From: Methylobrevis pamukkalensis
Lineage (GTDB): Bacteria; Pseudomonadota; Alphaproteobacteria; Rhizobiales; Pleomorphomonadaceae
Length of the DNA: 52,147 bases
NCBI RefSeq assembly: GCF_001720135.1
Contig: NZ_MCRJ01000011.1
Location: forward strand, 1 to 52,147
Direction: 5' to 3'
The position numbers were made by a program, and so were the translations under genes. The notes beneath the pieces are model-generated. The model was not told where the DNA came from and made no database searches. It worked only from the letters and a program-made list of their open reading frames with translations. Below, piece after piece: positions 8,436 through 21,256 of this stretch. The number at the start of each line of letters is the position of its first letter. Position 1 is the first letter of the stretch.

Positions 8436-9725
8436 ATGCTCGATTCCGCACCAACTCCCTCTCTGCATCCGGGCCTCGCCCAGGCTGCCTCCTTCCCGCT
8501 GATCGCGGCCATCCACGGCCGTCGCTCGCGCCGGTTTGCCAAGGGCGCAACCATCCCGAACGGCCCGCTGGCCTTCACCTCGCGCCATGCGCCGGAGCCG
8601 CTCGACCCGGTGGAGCAGATGCTGCTGATCGCCACGGTCGCCGGCAACACCGGATGGTCGAACCTCTTTGCCCATCACCCGGCCTATGGCGCCCGGCTGC
8701 CGAACTACACCACGGCGGCCGGCGGACGCAGCTTTCCGTCGTCGGCGGGCTTCAACACTTCGGAGTTCTTCTTCACCGACGACAGCGGCACCTACTTCCT
8801 GCCGACCCGCGACATGACGCCGGCGTCGTCCGGGGCGGAAGACGGCGACCTCGCGGCCTGGCTCGACGCGCACCGGGCGCGCATCGTCCGGCTGGCCGAG
8901 GGCCGGCTGAACATTCCCGCCGAGATGCCGCATATGGAGGGCCACAACACCTGGTGCGCGAATGTCCCGGGCTCGACGCTGATCTTTCCGGTCGCCGACG
9001 TCGCGCAGCAAGTGATCCTGCTGCTGCTCTACCTCGTGCAGAACGGCACCGGCATCTACGACAACGTGAATGGCCGGCAGATCCCGGGGCTGGAGCGCTT
9101 CTCGCACCGTCTCGACCTTTCGGTCGCCTACCCGATGACCTTCCTCGAACAGATCGCGATGACCGACGTCGCGGTGGAGATGGGGACGGCCTGCTATGCC
9201 GGCGCGCTGATGCTGCAGGCGCTCGGCCTCGGCGGCTGGATGTACACGGGGCTGAACCCGTTCACCGTGCTGGGCGCCAGCGGCGACCCGGCCGTGCCGG
9301 GCCTCGGCTTCCGCTTCCGGATGCTGGACGGCAATCCGCTGCCCTACGTGACCGGCCTGCCGGGCGTGTTCGAAGCGCATGTTCCGCCGCATCACGCCGA
9401 CATGGGGGCCGCGGTGAGCGCGGTCGTGCGCCGCAAGTTCGGCAAGGGCGGCCCGTTCGATCCGACCGTGTCGGGGCCGTATCGCGACAACGCGGCGGTG
9501 CGCGGGGCGGCGGCGACGATCGACGAGGAGGCGAGCGAGATCGTGACGATCATGGCCGACTACATCTTCGCGACCTTCGGCCGCTTTCCCGCGACCGCAC
9601 CGGCGGTGCTCGTGCACACCTATCTCCAGGCGCACCGGCTCGACACCGACTTCTACGACACGCATTTCGGCAAGGGCGCCTATCTCGAAACCCACGCCCG
9701 GCACGACGACCTCTGGACCCGCTGA
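8436..9725 (+). CDS. uncharacterised 429-aa protein, weakly nitroreductase-like
   Basis: I do not recognise this protein with confidence. The N-terminal pattern HGRRSRRFAKGATIPNG followed by a segment on a ~45-residue spacing, and a mid-protein GTACYAGALMLQALGLGGW, recall flavin nitroreductase-fold proteins that begin with an R-S-x-R-x-F motif. Residues usually used as proof of FMN binding are not clear. Also notable are the hydrophobic VADVAQQVILLLLYLVQNG stretch and a His-rich C-terminus (HTYLQAH, THFGKGAYL, THARHDDLW). There is no signal peptide. The frame is open 31 codons further upstream, but the ATG at 8436 has AAGGA seven bases before it. It is transcribed divergently from a GlxA-type AraC regulator, its likely controller. 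Confidence 0.7.
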   Translation: MLDSAPTPSLHPGLAQAASFPLIAAIHGRRSRRFAKGATIPNGPLAFTSRHAPEPLDPVEQMLLIATVAGNTGWSNLFAHHPAYGARLPNYTTAAGGRSFPSSAGFNTSEFFFTDDSGTYFLPTRDMTPASSGAEDGDLAAWLDAHRARIVRLAEGRLNIPAEMPHMEGHNTWCANVPGSTLIFPVADVAQQVILLLLYLVQNGTGIYDNVNGRQIPGLERFSHRLDLSVAYPMTFLEQIAMTDVAVEMGTACYAGALMLQALGLGGWMYTGLNPFTVLGASGDPAVPGLGFRFRMLDGNPLPYVTGLPGVFEAHVPPHHADMGAAVSAVVRRKFGKGGPFDPTVSGPYRDNAAVRGAAATIDEEASEIVTIMADYIFATFGRFPATAPAVLVHTYLQAHRLDTDFYDTHFGKGAYLETHARHDDLWTR

Positions 9726-9856
9726 CGGTCCCGGCGGGTTGCCGCGAGAGGCCCGGCCGCGTCGCGCAGCCGGACCGGCGCTGCCTGCCGCAGCGCTTGC
9801 TCCGGCCGGGCGACCTGGATGATCAGGCGGCGGGGGGGGCGTCGCCTGAGGGGTAA

Positions 9857-9959
9857 CAGAATGTACAAATCAAATAATTTGTGTTCAGGTGTTACGAAAG
9901 TTACAGTAACGTATGATATGGAAGATTAGAAATACGTTGGCTCCGAAGTTTATCGGGGC
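9857..9959 (+). promoter_or_regulatory. AT-rich leader with two dyads upstream of the RTX gene
   Basis: This ~100-bp stretch is sharply AT-rich compared with the rest of the window and directly precedes the RTX gene. It holds an inverted repeat ACAAAT (9865-9870) / ATTTGT (9877-9882) and a palindrome GTTAC-A-GTAAC (9900-9910). A second GTTAC at 9891-9895 sits nine bases before the palindrome. The pattern suits a regulator-binding promoter. No named regulator is assigned. Confidence 0.45.
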
Positions 9960-9980
9960 ATGAATTCAGGACAGGACATC

Positions 9981-11309
9981 ATGACAACGCGATTTGGAAC
10001 CTCATACGCTGACCATATCTCGATCTTCGATCCGTCGGTCTCGCAGATCTATGGCTTTGGTGGCGACGACATCATCAATGTCTATGCACCAGGAGCGAAG
10101 ATCATCGACGCCGGCAGCGGCCACGACCGCATCTCCGCCGGCAATGGCGACGACGTCCTCCATGGCGGCAGCGGCAACGACACGATCTCCGGCGGCTTCG
10201 GCAACGACGTCATCAACGGCGGAACCGACCCGGCGCCGGTGGACGACGTCTACGCCGCCCCCCGCGACAGCGACACCGTCAGCTATGCCTACGGCTATGC
10301 GATGACGGTCGACCTGGCCGCCGGCACCGCCACGACCCGGTTGCAGGCCAAGCCGGAGAGCGCCAACTGGACGGTGGAGAGCGACACGCTGATCGAGATC
10401 GAGAACGTCACCGGCAGCCTCTATGCCGACCGCCTCGTCGGCGACAACGCCGTCAACGTCCTGCGCGGCAACTTCGGCGACGACAGCCTGTTCGGGCGTG
10501 GCGGCGACGACGACCTGTTCGGCGACATCGGCGACGACGTGATCTACGGCGACAGTGGCAACGACGAACTCCAGGGCGGCGACGGCCGGGATTCGCTGCA
10601 CGACGGTACGGGCCGCGATCTTCTCGACGGCGGCAACGGCGACGATCTGCTCTACACCGATGCCGTCGATTTCAGCGTGGACCGGCTCCATGGCGGCGAC
10701 GGCAACGACAACGCCTTCCTGCGCGACATCGCCGATGTCTTCGACGGCGGCAGCGGCATCGACAGCGTCGGCTTCAATCAGGCGGCCCATGCGGTCCGCG
10801 TCGACCTGTCGGTCGGCAAGGTGGCCGTGCTGGGTGAGATCCTGCCGGCAGCGCAGACCCTGTTCAATGTCGAGCGGGCCGCGGGGAGCGAGTTCGGGGA
10901 CATTCTCAAGGGGTCGGCCGGCAACAACCTGCTCTCCGGCGGCGGCGGCAGCGACGTGCTGTATGGCGGTGCCGGCGGCGACCTCCTGACCGACGGCACC
11001 GGCAACGACCATCTCTACGGCGAGGCCGGGAGCGATCACTTCCAGTTCCTGAAGGCGTCCATGAGCGACCACGGCCAGCATGACGTGATCGGCGACTTCT
11101 CCGCCGGGGACAGGGTGCGGCTCGTCGATTTCGGCTTCGACTTCGCCGATTTCGACAGCAATGGCGATGGTCTGGTCACCGGCGCGGATGCGGCGGCCGA
11201 CAGGGTCGGCAACTCGCTGGTCCTGACGCTGTCGGATGCCGCCGACTGGACGGTCGAGCTGATCGGCGTGAGCCAGCTGCGGGAGGGCGACTTCCTGTTC
11301 ATGAACTGA
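9981..11309 (+). CDS. RTX-type calcium-binding repeat protein, probably type I secreted
   Basis: A 442-aa protein made largely of glycine/aspartate-rich nonapeptides (GGxGxDxU), as in [32 protein letters not shown] and [11 protein letters not shown]. These fold into a calcium-loaded parallel beta-roll once outside the cell. There is no N-terminal signal peptide. The C-terminal ~90 residues hold a non-repeat [19 protein letters not shown] segment resembling an EF-hand calcium loop, then an acidic/hydrophobic tail ending EGDFLFMN, typical of an uncleaved type I secretion signal. No enzymatic domain is seen, so a surface, adhesive or biofilm role is likely. No ABC exporter or HlyD gene is nearby. 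The ATG at 9981 has AGGA seven bases before it; an in-frame ATG at 9960 would add seven residues. Confidence 0.85.
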   Translation: MTTRFGTSYADHISIFDPSVSQIYGFGGDDIINVYAPGAKIIDAGSGHDRISAGNGDDVLHGGSGNDTISGGFGNDVINGGTDPAPVDDVYAAPRDSDTVSYAYGYAMTVDLAAGTATTRLQAKPESANWTVESDTLIEIENVTGSLYADRLVGDNAVNVLRGNFGDDSLFGRGGDDDLFGDIGDDVIYGDSGNDELQGGDGRDSLHDGTGRDLLDGGNGDDLLYTDAVDFSVDRLHGGDGNDNAFLRDIADVFDGGSGIDSVGFNQAAHAVRVDLSVGKVAVLGEILPAAQTLFNVERAAGSEFGDILKGSAGNNLLSGGGGSDVLYGGAGGDLLTDGTGNDHLYGEAGSDHFQFLKASMSDHGQHDVIGDFSAGDRVRLVDFGFDFADFDSNGDGLVTGADAAADRVGNSLVLTLSDAADWTVELIGVSQLREGDFLFMN

Positions 11310-11315
11310 GCCGGA

Positions 11316-11383
11316 CAGCGCCGGGCGGCCGGAGCCGGACCTCGGGATCCGTCCCGAGCCCGTGTCGAGGCCGCCCGGCGCTG
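11316..11383 (+). terminator. nested perfect hairpin after the RTX gene
   Basis: A perfect 15-bp inverted repeat (11316-11330 with 11369-11383) encloses a second perfect 7-bp hairpin CTCGGGA/TCCCGAG (11341-11347 with 11352-11358). It starts seven bases after the RTX stop. It lacks a T-run, so it may act as a transcript-end stabiliser or factor-dependent stop. Its position also argues that translation of the next gene starts downstream of it. Confidence 0.6.
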
Positions 11384-11607
11384 CCTTCGCCGCGACCGAC
11401 GGCCGCGCGCCGTCGTCGGAGGGAGCCGAACATTTTTTCTCCGGACGAGGGAACCGGGTTCGAGGTGCGCGCGTTTGCGAGTGTTGGCCGACACGATTCC
11501 GGGGGCGTACTCACATCCATCCTCGCCCGAGGGGCGCTTCGGGCACTTTCCGTGCGGGTTTTCCGCGCGGAACAGGGCCTGCAGCGCGTGCGCGGTTCCA
11601 CATCGTG

Positions 11608-14747
<3,140 letters not shown>

Positions 14748-14751
<4 letters not shown>

Positions 14752-15620
14752 GCGAGGTTGCCACCGCCAGCCCCACCGAGACGATCGAACTGGAGCTTCT
14801 GCTCGAGGCGATCCACCGCCGCTACCACTATGATTTCCGCTCCTATTCCCGCGCCTCCGTGCGGCGGCGGGCGGATCTGGCACGCGAGCGCCTCGGCTGC
14901 GCCACCCTGTCCGCGCTGCAGGAGCGCATCCTGCACGAGCCGAAGCTGCTGCCGGTGCTGATCGACTGCATGACCGTGCAGGTCAGCGAGATGTTCCGCG
15001 ACCCGGACTATTTCCGGGCGCTGCGCGAGAAGGTGATCCCGCATCTGCGCACCTTCCCGTCGCTGAAGGTCTGGGTTGCCGGATGCAGCAACGGCGAGGA
15101 GCTCTATTCGCTGGCGATCCTCTTCCGGGAGGAAGGGCTGGAACAGCGCACGATGTTCTATGCCACCGAGATCAACCCGACGGCGCTCGCGAAGGCCGAG
15201 GCCGGCATCTACGACCTCGACCGCATTCCGCTGTTCACCGCCAATCACCAGAAGTCCGGCGGCAAGTCGTCGCTGTCGGACTATTACACGGCGGCCTACG
15301 GCGCGGCGGTGTTCGACAAGTCGCTCCGGGCGCGCACCGTGTTCGCCGAACACAGTCTTGCCTCCGACGCGGTGTTTTCCGAGGTGCATCTCGTCTCCTG
15401 CCGGAATGTGCTGATCTACTTCGACGCGGAGCTGCAGGACCGGGCGATCGCCCTCTTCAGCGGCTCGCTGGCGCGCGGCGGCTTCCTCGGCCTCGGCCTC
15501 AACGAGAGCCTGCGCTTCCGCACCGGCTTCGATGCCTATGTTCCCTTCGCCGAGCCCGAGCGCATCTGGCGCCGGGCAGCCGATCGCACCCCAACGAGAG
15601 AGGCCGGCCATGCCGTCTGA
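14748..15620 (+). CDS. cheR: CheR-family glutamate methyltransferase, orphan
   Basis: A 290-aa SAM-dependent methyltransferase of the CheR family. It has the short all-helical N-terminal domain ([19 protein letters not shown]), the SAM-binding loop [18 protein letters not shown] (about residues 106-123), and the late motif [10 protein letters not shown], all characteristic. Length fits CheR (~280 aa). Its ATG overlaps the upstream kinase stop (14748-14751), and its 3' end overlaps the next kinase start by 11 nt. No receptor, CheA, CheW or CheB gene lies in the window, so it probably does not serve flagellar chemotaxis. Related loci in other bacteria place CheR with hybrid kinases in a signalling complex, where its target is unclear. 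Confidence 0.9.
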
Positions 15621-17474
15621 TGTCGTCAGGTTCCTGCTCGTCGACGATCTCGACGAGAATCTGCGGGCTCTGGAGGCGCTGCTGCGCTGCGACGGGCTCG
15701 AGATCCATCTTGCCCGCTCCGGAATGGAGGCGCTGGAGCTGCTGCTGCGCAACGACTATGCGCTGGCGCTGCTCGACGTCCAGATGCCGGGGATGGACGG
15801 CTTCGAGCTGGCCGAACTGATGCGCGGCACCGAGCGGACGCGGCAGGTGCCGATCATCTTCGTCACGGCGGCAGCCGCCGACGAGGGCCGGCGCTTCCGC
15901 GGCTACGAGGCCGGCGCCGTCGACTACGTGTTCAAGCCGGTCGACCCGCTGGTGATGAAGAGCAAGGCCAAGGTCTTCTTCGAGATCGGCCGCCAGCATC
16001 TGGAACTTGCAAGGCGCAAGGACGAGCTGCAGACGCTCGCCGGCAAGCTCGGCACCGCCCTCGACCGCCTGCAGGCCCATTCCGACAACTCGCCGCTCGC
16101 CATCGTCGAATTCGATCCGGACCTGCGGGTGCTCGGCTGGTCCAAGGGCGCCGAGCGCATGTTCGGCTGGACATCCGGCGAAATGGTCGGCCACCGGCTC
16201 ACCGATCTCGGCTGGGTGCCCGACGTCTGCACGGAGGATCTGCGCAGCCAGTTCTTCGCCGATGCCCAGCCCGCGCGTGGTCACGAGGACGTCCGCTGCC
16301 GCCGCAAGGACGGCGCGAGCGTCGAGAGCGAATGGTACGCCTCGCTGCTGCGCGACGGCGCCGGCCGGCCGCTGTCGCTCAACGTCCAGATCCTCGACGT
16401 CACCGACCGGCGCCGCGCGGAGGAAACCCAGCGGCTTTTGATCGGCGAGCTCAATCACCGGGTCAAGAACACGCTGGCCACCGTGCAGGCGATCGCCACC
16501 CAGACCCTGCGCCACACCCGCAATCCGGATCACTTCGCCGACACCTTCTCGGGGCGGATCCAGTCGCTGGCGAGCGCCCATTCGCTCCTGAGCGACAGCA
16601 CGTGGCAGGGGGCGGGCCTCGCCGATCTCGTCCGCGACCAGCTGCGTCACGGCACGGTCGACCCGGCACGCCTGTCGGCCTCCGGGCCCGAGATCAGCCT
16701 CGCGCCGCAGGCGGCGCTGCGGCTGGGTCTCGTCCTGCACGAGCTTGCCACGAATGCGTGCAAGTATGGCGCCTTCAGCGGGCCGGACGGGCGCGTGGCG
16801 CTGACCTGGTCGGTGGACGACGGCCGCCTGGTGCTGATCTGGGAGGAGGCCGGGGGGCCGCCGGTGCGGGCGCCCTCGCGGCGCGGCTTCGGATCCACGC
16901 TGATCGACGGCAGCATCCGCTCGGACGGCGGGACCGCAGCGGTGTCCTACCGGGTCGAAGGGGTCGTGTGGCGCATCGAGCTTCCGCTCGGCGGCACCAA
17001 GGCATCGGAAATCGAAACGAGGCTTCGCGCGGACGAGAAGCTCCGGGCGGTTCAGGCGAAGGAGGAGCCCGTGGGCGAGATCGCGGACAAGACCTATCTC
17101 GTTGTCGAGGACGAGGCGCTGGTCGCCCTCGAACTCGTCTCGATCCTCGAGGATGCCGGCGCCACGGCCATCGGCCCGGCCGGAACGGTCGCCGACGCGC
17201 TGGCCGCGATCGAGACCGAGCGCTTCGACGCGCCTTCCTCGACGGCAACCTGCACGGCCATGCCGTGGACGAGGTTGCGGCGGCGCTGACCCGCCAGGGC
17301 ATTCCCTTCGCCTTCGTCAGCGGTTACGGCCGGGAAAACCTGCCCGCCGGCTTCGCGTCGGCGGGGATCGTCGGCAAGCCCTTCTCGCCGCGCCAGCTTC
17401 TCGACGAGGCCGCCCGGCTCGTGGAGCCGCGCGCCGACGTGATCCAGCTGCGTACCGGGACCGAGCGGGGCTGA
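15610..17474 (+). CDS. receiver-PAS-HWE histidine kinase-receiver protein (frameshifted near 17232)
   Basis: The protein starts at the ATG at 15610, overlapping cheR by 11 nt. Order: receiver (Asp56 in LLDVQMPGMDG, Lys in VFKPVD), short coiled linker, PAS domain (about residues 160-275), and an HWE/HisKA_2 kinase with His283 in LNHRVKN, HELATNACKYG and the family WEE motif. A C-terminal receiver then begins (YLVVEDEALVALEL). As read, translation leaves frame near 17232 and stops at 17289 (559 aa). The correct continuation (AFLDGNLHGHAVDE ... VGKPFSPRQLL) runs in the +1 frame to 17474. One missing G in GACGCGGCC explains it and would give 621 aa. The lost part includes the phosphoacceptor Asp of the second receiver. 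Confidence 0.88.
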
Positions 17475-17490
17475 TCCGTTGCCGACGGGA

Positions 17491-17523
17491 TCCGGGACGT
17501 GCGGGCATGCCGCACGCCCCGGA
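17491..17523. terminator. bidirectional hairpin between convergent genes
   Basis: Arms TCCGGG-A-CGTGCGG (17491-17504) and CCGCACG-C-CCCGGA (17510-17523) pair over 13 bp with one A-C mismatch around a five-base loop. It sits between the end of the signalling operon and the end of the paoC-like gene. No T-run is present. Confidence 0.55.
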
Positions 17524-17532
17524 CCGGGAGGC

Positions 17533-19743
17533 TTACAGCCTGTCCGGCAGGCCGGCGATGATCCGGTCGGGCGTGGCCGGATAGTCGCGCACCCGCACGC
17601 CGCAGGCGTGTAGATCGCGTTGGTGATCGCCGCGCCGACACCGGCCAGCGCCAGTTCGCCGATGCCCTTCGACGCGAGCGGGCTGGCGACGCGTCATGCT
17701 CGGGCAGCAGCACCACCTCCAGCTTCGGCACGTCGGCATTCGACGGCACATGGTAGCCGGCGAGATCGTGGTTGACGATCAGGCCGCTGCGCGGATCGAT
17801 CTGCAACTCCTCGGTCAGGGCCGTGCCGATCCCCCAGATCTGGCCGCCGTAGCACTGCGACGTCGCGGTCTTCTCGTTGAGGATGCGGCCGGCCGCGGCC
17901 ACCGTCAGAAGACGCCGCACCCGCGTCTCGCCGGTGTGGCAGTTGACCGCCACCTCGCAGAAATGCGCGCCGTATCCGGCCTGGTGGAAGCGCTTCTTGG
18001 TCTCGCCCGGCTCGATCTCGCCGGTGATCGAGATCGGGTCGGCGCCGATCGCCTCGGCCAGCGGCACGCGCCGATTGCCGACGATCACGTCGCCGTCCTT
18101 CATCGACATCTCGGCGGGGGTGGTGCCGAGCCGGTTGGCGATCTCGGCGATCACGCCCTCGCAGGCCACATAGACCGCCGAGCCGGAGCTGTTCGCGCCC
18201 CAGGACCCGCCGGAACCGGAGGAGGGCGGCAGCAGGCTGTCGCCGAGCGTCACGTCCACCTTGTCGATCGGCAGCCCCAGCATCTCGCCGGTGATCTGGG
18301 CGAGGATCGTGTAGCTGCCGGTGCCGATGTCGGTCATCGCCGTCTTCACCGTGGCGCGACCCTCCGGGGTCAGCGTCACCTCCGCGGCCGCCTTCATCAG
18401 CATGTTGGCGCGCGAGGCGGCGGCCATGCCGTAGCCGATCAGCCACTCGCCCTCGCGCCGGCTTCCGGGTGCTTCGGGGCGCTTGTCCCATCCGAAGCGC
18501 CGCGCGCCCTCGTCCATGCAGGCGACCAGATTGCGGGCGGAGAAGGGCCGGCCATCCTGCGGGTTGACCTCCGGCTCGTTGCGCCGGCGCAGTTCCACCG
18601 GATCAAGGCCGAGCTTCTCGGCCAGCTCGTCCATGGCGTTTTCCAGCGCCAGCATGCCGACGGCCTCGCCGGCGCCCGGACGGAGGCGGTCATCAGCAGG
18701 TCGCTTTCGGCGAGGAAATGCCGGATCGACCGGTTCTCGCCGGCATAGAGGAACACGGTCGACATGCCGGCCGGCTCGAAGAAGCTGTTGCCCGGCGAAT
18801 TGGTGGCCACCGTGTCGTGGGAAATCGCGGTGATCCGCCCGTCGGCCTGCGCGCCGATGCGGACGCGCTGGCGTGTTTCCGACCGGCGCGAGGTCGCCTG
18901 GAACACCGCCTGCCGGGTGAGCGCGACCTTGACCGGCCGCACCAGCCGCTGCGCGGCGCGGGCGGCGAGGATCACGTCGGCGCTGATGCCGAGCTTGTTG
19001 CCGAAGCCGCCGCCGACATAGGGGCTGATCAGGCGGACCTTCTCCTTCGCGATGCCGAGACTGGCCGCGACCTGACCGGTGTTGACCTCGACGAGCTGCG
19101 AGGAGCAGTAGACGGTCAACGCGTCCTCGTCCCAGGAGGCGACGGCCGCCTGCGGTTCCATCGCCGCCGAATGATGCGAGGGCGTGGTGTAGTCGAGATC
19201 GATCTTGACGTCGGCCGCCTCGAAGGCGGCGGCGAAATCGCCGCGCTCGACCTTGGCCGGCATCACGCCGTCCTCGGCCAGCGGCGCGTCGTCGGCAAGC
19301 CTGTCGAGCTCGTAGCGGCCGAGTTCGGTTTCCGACACGACGGTGACGGCGGTGGCCGCATGGCGCGCGGCCTCGAAGCTTGTCGCCACCACGAAGGCCA
19401 CGGGCTGGCCGTGGTGGTGGATCCGCCCCTCGGTCATCTGAGGCTTCTCGCCCATCGGCTGCGACGAGGCGCGCGGCAGGTCGTCGGTGAGCACGAGCAG
19501 CACGCCCGGCATCGCCTCCGCTTCGCCCTTGCGCACCGAGGTGAGGTGGCTGCGCCCCACCGGCGCGGTCACGAGATAGCCGTAGGCGGTGTCCGGGCCG
19601 GCGTCATGCTCGTAGGCGTAGGTCGCCCGTCCCGTCACCTTGAGCGGGCCCTCGATCCGGTCCGCCGGCGTGCCGAGCAGGCCGTTGCCGGCGTCGTCGA
19701 GCCGGGTGTGGCCGATGTCGGTGTCCATCACGTGCTTGGTCAT
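17533..19743 (-). CDS. paoC: aldehyde oxidoreductase molybdenum-binding subunit, PaoC-like (three frameshifts)
   Basis: Large subunit of a xanthine-dehydrogenase-family enzyme, which binds the molybdenum cofactor and oxidises aldehydes or similar substrates. Visible family motifs are TPADRIEGPLKVTGRATYAYE at the N-terminus, the glycine-rich SPYVGGGFGNKLG, a cofactor contact near SVRAP, and SGSGGSWGANSSG. The reading frame breaks near 18669 (CCC read as CC), 17690 (CC read as C) and 17609 (TT read as T). Restoring one base at each gives 737 aa, close to E. coli PaoC. The catalytic Glu is expected in KGIGELALAGVGAAITNAI, which lies between the last two breaks. ATGA overlap with the FAD-subunit gene shows coupling. 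No XdhC/PaoD-type maturation gene follows. Confidence 0.85.
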
Positions 19744-20741
19744 GCGGAGGTCTCCTCCTCGAACGAGGCGGTGGTTTCCCGCAGCGCGGCCATCAGCGTC
19801 CGGCGGGTCAGCGGAATCTTGAAGTCGTTGTGGCCGTGGCCGCGCGCCTCCTGCAGCAGCAGGCGGGCCGCCTCGTCGAACAGCTTGTCCGACGGCGCCT
19901 TGCCCTCCAGCACCAGCTCGACCCTTTGGTCGCGCCAGGGCATCGTGCCGATGCCGCCGAAGGCCAGCCGCACATCCCGCATCAACCCGTCTTCCAGGCG
20001 GACCGCGGCGGCGACCGACACGAGGGCGAAGGCATAGGATGCCCGGTCACGCACCTTGCGATAGGTCTGCCAGCCGCCGTGCGGCGGCGGCAGGACGACG
20101 GCGACGATCAGTTCGCCGGGGGCCAGCACCGTTTCCACCGACGGGTCTTCGCCCGGCAGCCGGTAGAAGTCGCCGAGCGGGATCCGCCGCGTGGCGCCGT
20201 CGGCCGACAGCGTCTCCACCTCCGCGTCGAGGGCGCGCATGGCCACCGCCATGTCGGACGGATGGACGGCGATGCAGGCACTGCTGCCGCCGAGGATGGC
20301 GTTCATGCGGTTGATGCCCTCCATCGCGTCGCAGCCGCTGCCCGGCATGCGCTTGTTGCAGCGGGCGGAGGGCTCGTAGAAATAGCCGCAGCGCGTGCGC
20401 TGCAGCAGGTTGCCGCCGGTGGTCGCCTTGTTGCGCAACTGGCCGGAGGCCCCGGCGAGCAGCGCCCGCGACAGCAGCGGCCAATGGCGACGCACATCCG
20501 GATCCGCCGCGAGATCGGCGTTGGTGACGAGCGCGCCGATCCGCAGGCCGCGGTCGTCGGTCCGCTCGATCGCGGCAAGGTCCAGCCGCGAGATGTCGAT
20601 CAGGGCGTCCGGCGTCTCGATCTGCAGCTTCATCAGGTCGAGGAGATTGGTGCCGCCGGCAATGAAGCGGGCGTCGGGCGCGGCGGCCATCTGGCCGGCC
20701 TCGCCGGGCGAGGCGGCGCGGGTGTATTCGAACGGTCTCAC
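19740..20741 (-). CDS. paoB: aldehyde oxidoreductase FAD-binding subunit, PaoB-like
   Basis: A 333-aa medium subunit that passes electrons between the iron-sulfur subunit and FAD. It has the FAD-binding stretch ARFIAGGTNLLDLMK and the segment RNKATTGGNLLQRTRC. The run CGYFYEPSARCNKRMPGSGC supplies the cysteines of the extra [4Fe-4S] cluster known in PaoB/YagS-type subunits and absent from ordinary XDH FAD subunits. The C-terminal domain contains AFGGIGTMPWR. The start is a GTG at 20741 whose GTGA overlaps the stop of the [2Fe-2S] gene. The upstream open extension is antisense to nothing useful and not family-like. Its own stop overlaps the large-subunit ATG. Confidence 0.9.
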   Translation of the reverse strand: MRPFEYTRAASPGEAGQMAAAPDARFIAGGTNLLDLMKLQIETPDALIDISRLDLAAIERTDDRGLRIGALVTNADLAADPDVRRHWPLLSRALLAGASGQLRNKATTGGNLLQRTRCGYFYEPSARCNKRMPGSGCDAMEGINRMNAILGGSSACIAVHPSDMAVAMRALDAEVETLSADGATRRIPLGDFYRLPGEDPSVETVLAPGELIVAVVLPPPHGGWQTYRKVRDRASYAFALVSVAAAVRLEDGLMRDVRLAFGGIGTMPWRDQRVELVLEGKAPSDKLFDEAARLLLQEARGHGHNDFKIPLTRRTLMAALRETTASFEEETSA

Positions 20742-21256
20742 GAGGACGCCTCCGTGTCCTTGGCGGCGGCGGAAATGGCCGCGACGATGTTGGGATAGGC
20801 CGAGCAGCGGCAGAGGTTGCCGCTCATCCGCTCGGCGATCTCGGCCTCGGTGAGCTCCGGCTTGCCGTTGAGGCTGGCGCTGGCGTGGCTCGGCCAGCCC
20901 TTGGCGACCTCGCCGACCATTCCGACGGCGGACATGATCTGGCCCGGCGTGCAGTAGCCGCACTGGAAGCCGTCATGGGCGACGAAGGCGGCCTGCATCG
21001 GATGCAGATCGTCCGGGGTGCCGAGGCCCTCGACGGTGGTGACGGTGTCGCCGTCGTGCATCACCGCGAGCGTGAGACAGGCGTTGATCCGCCGGCCGTC
21101 GACGAGGATGGTGCAGGCGCCGCACTGCCCGTGGTCGCACCCCTTCTTCGTGCCCGTCAGGCCGAGATGGTCGCGAAGTGCGTCGAGCAGAGTGGTGCGC
21201 GCATCGAGCGCGACGGTGCGGCGTTCGCCGTTGATGGTGAGGGTGACGTCGTGCAT
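20738..21256 (-). CDS. paoA: aldehyde oxidoreductase [2Fe-2S] subunit, PaoA-like
   Basis: A 172-aa ferredoxin-like small subunit carrying two [2Fe-2S] clusters. The first is plant-ferredoxin type (GCDHGQCGACTILVDG, then a Cys in RRINACLTL). The second is in the helical domain (QCGYCTPGQIM and GNLCRCSAYPNI). I start at ATG 21256, where MHDVTLTINGERR matches the family start. A further 40 open codons upstream are arginine-rich and not obviously a Tat signal, although E. coli PaoA is Tat-exported, so a cytoplasmic enzyme is the simpler reading here. First gene of the three-gene paoABC-like operon, with overlaps at both junctions. Confidence 0.9.
   Translation of the reverse strand: MHDVTLTINGERRTVALDARTTLLDALRDHLGLTGTKKGCDHGQCGACTILVDGRRINACLTLAVMHDGDTVTTVEGLGTPDDLHPMQAAFVAHDGFQCGYCTPGQIMSAVGMVGEVAKGWPSHASASLNGKPELTEAEIAERMSGNLCRCSAYPNIVAAISAAAKDTEASS

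Noticed and set aside
8220..9704. N-terminal extension of the AraC regulator frame past 8219
   Set aside because: It runs antisense to the divergent 429-aa gene and is not like any GlxA-type N-terminus.
10081..11040. Short direct repeats in the RTX gene that might be mistaken for a CRISPR array
   Set aside because: They are in-frame codons of the GGxGxDxU nonapeptide repeat, without uniform repeat/spacer structure.
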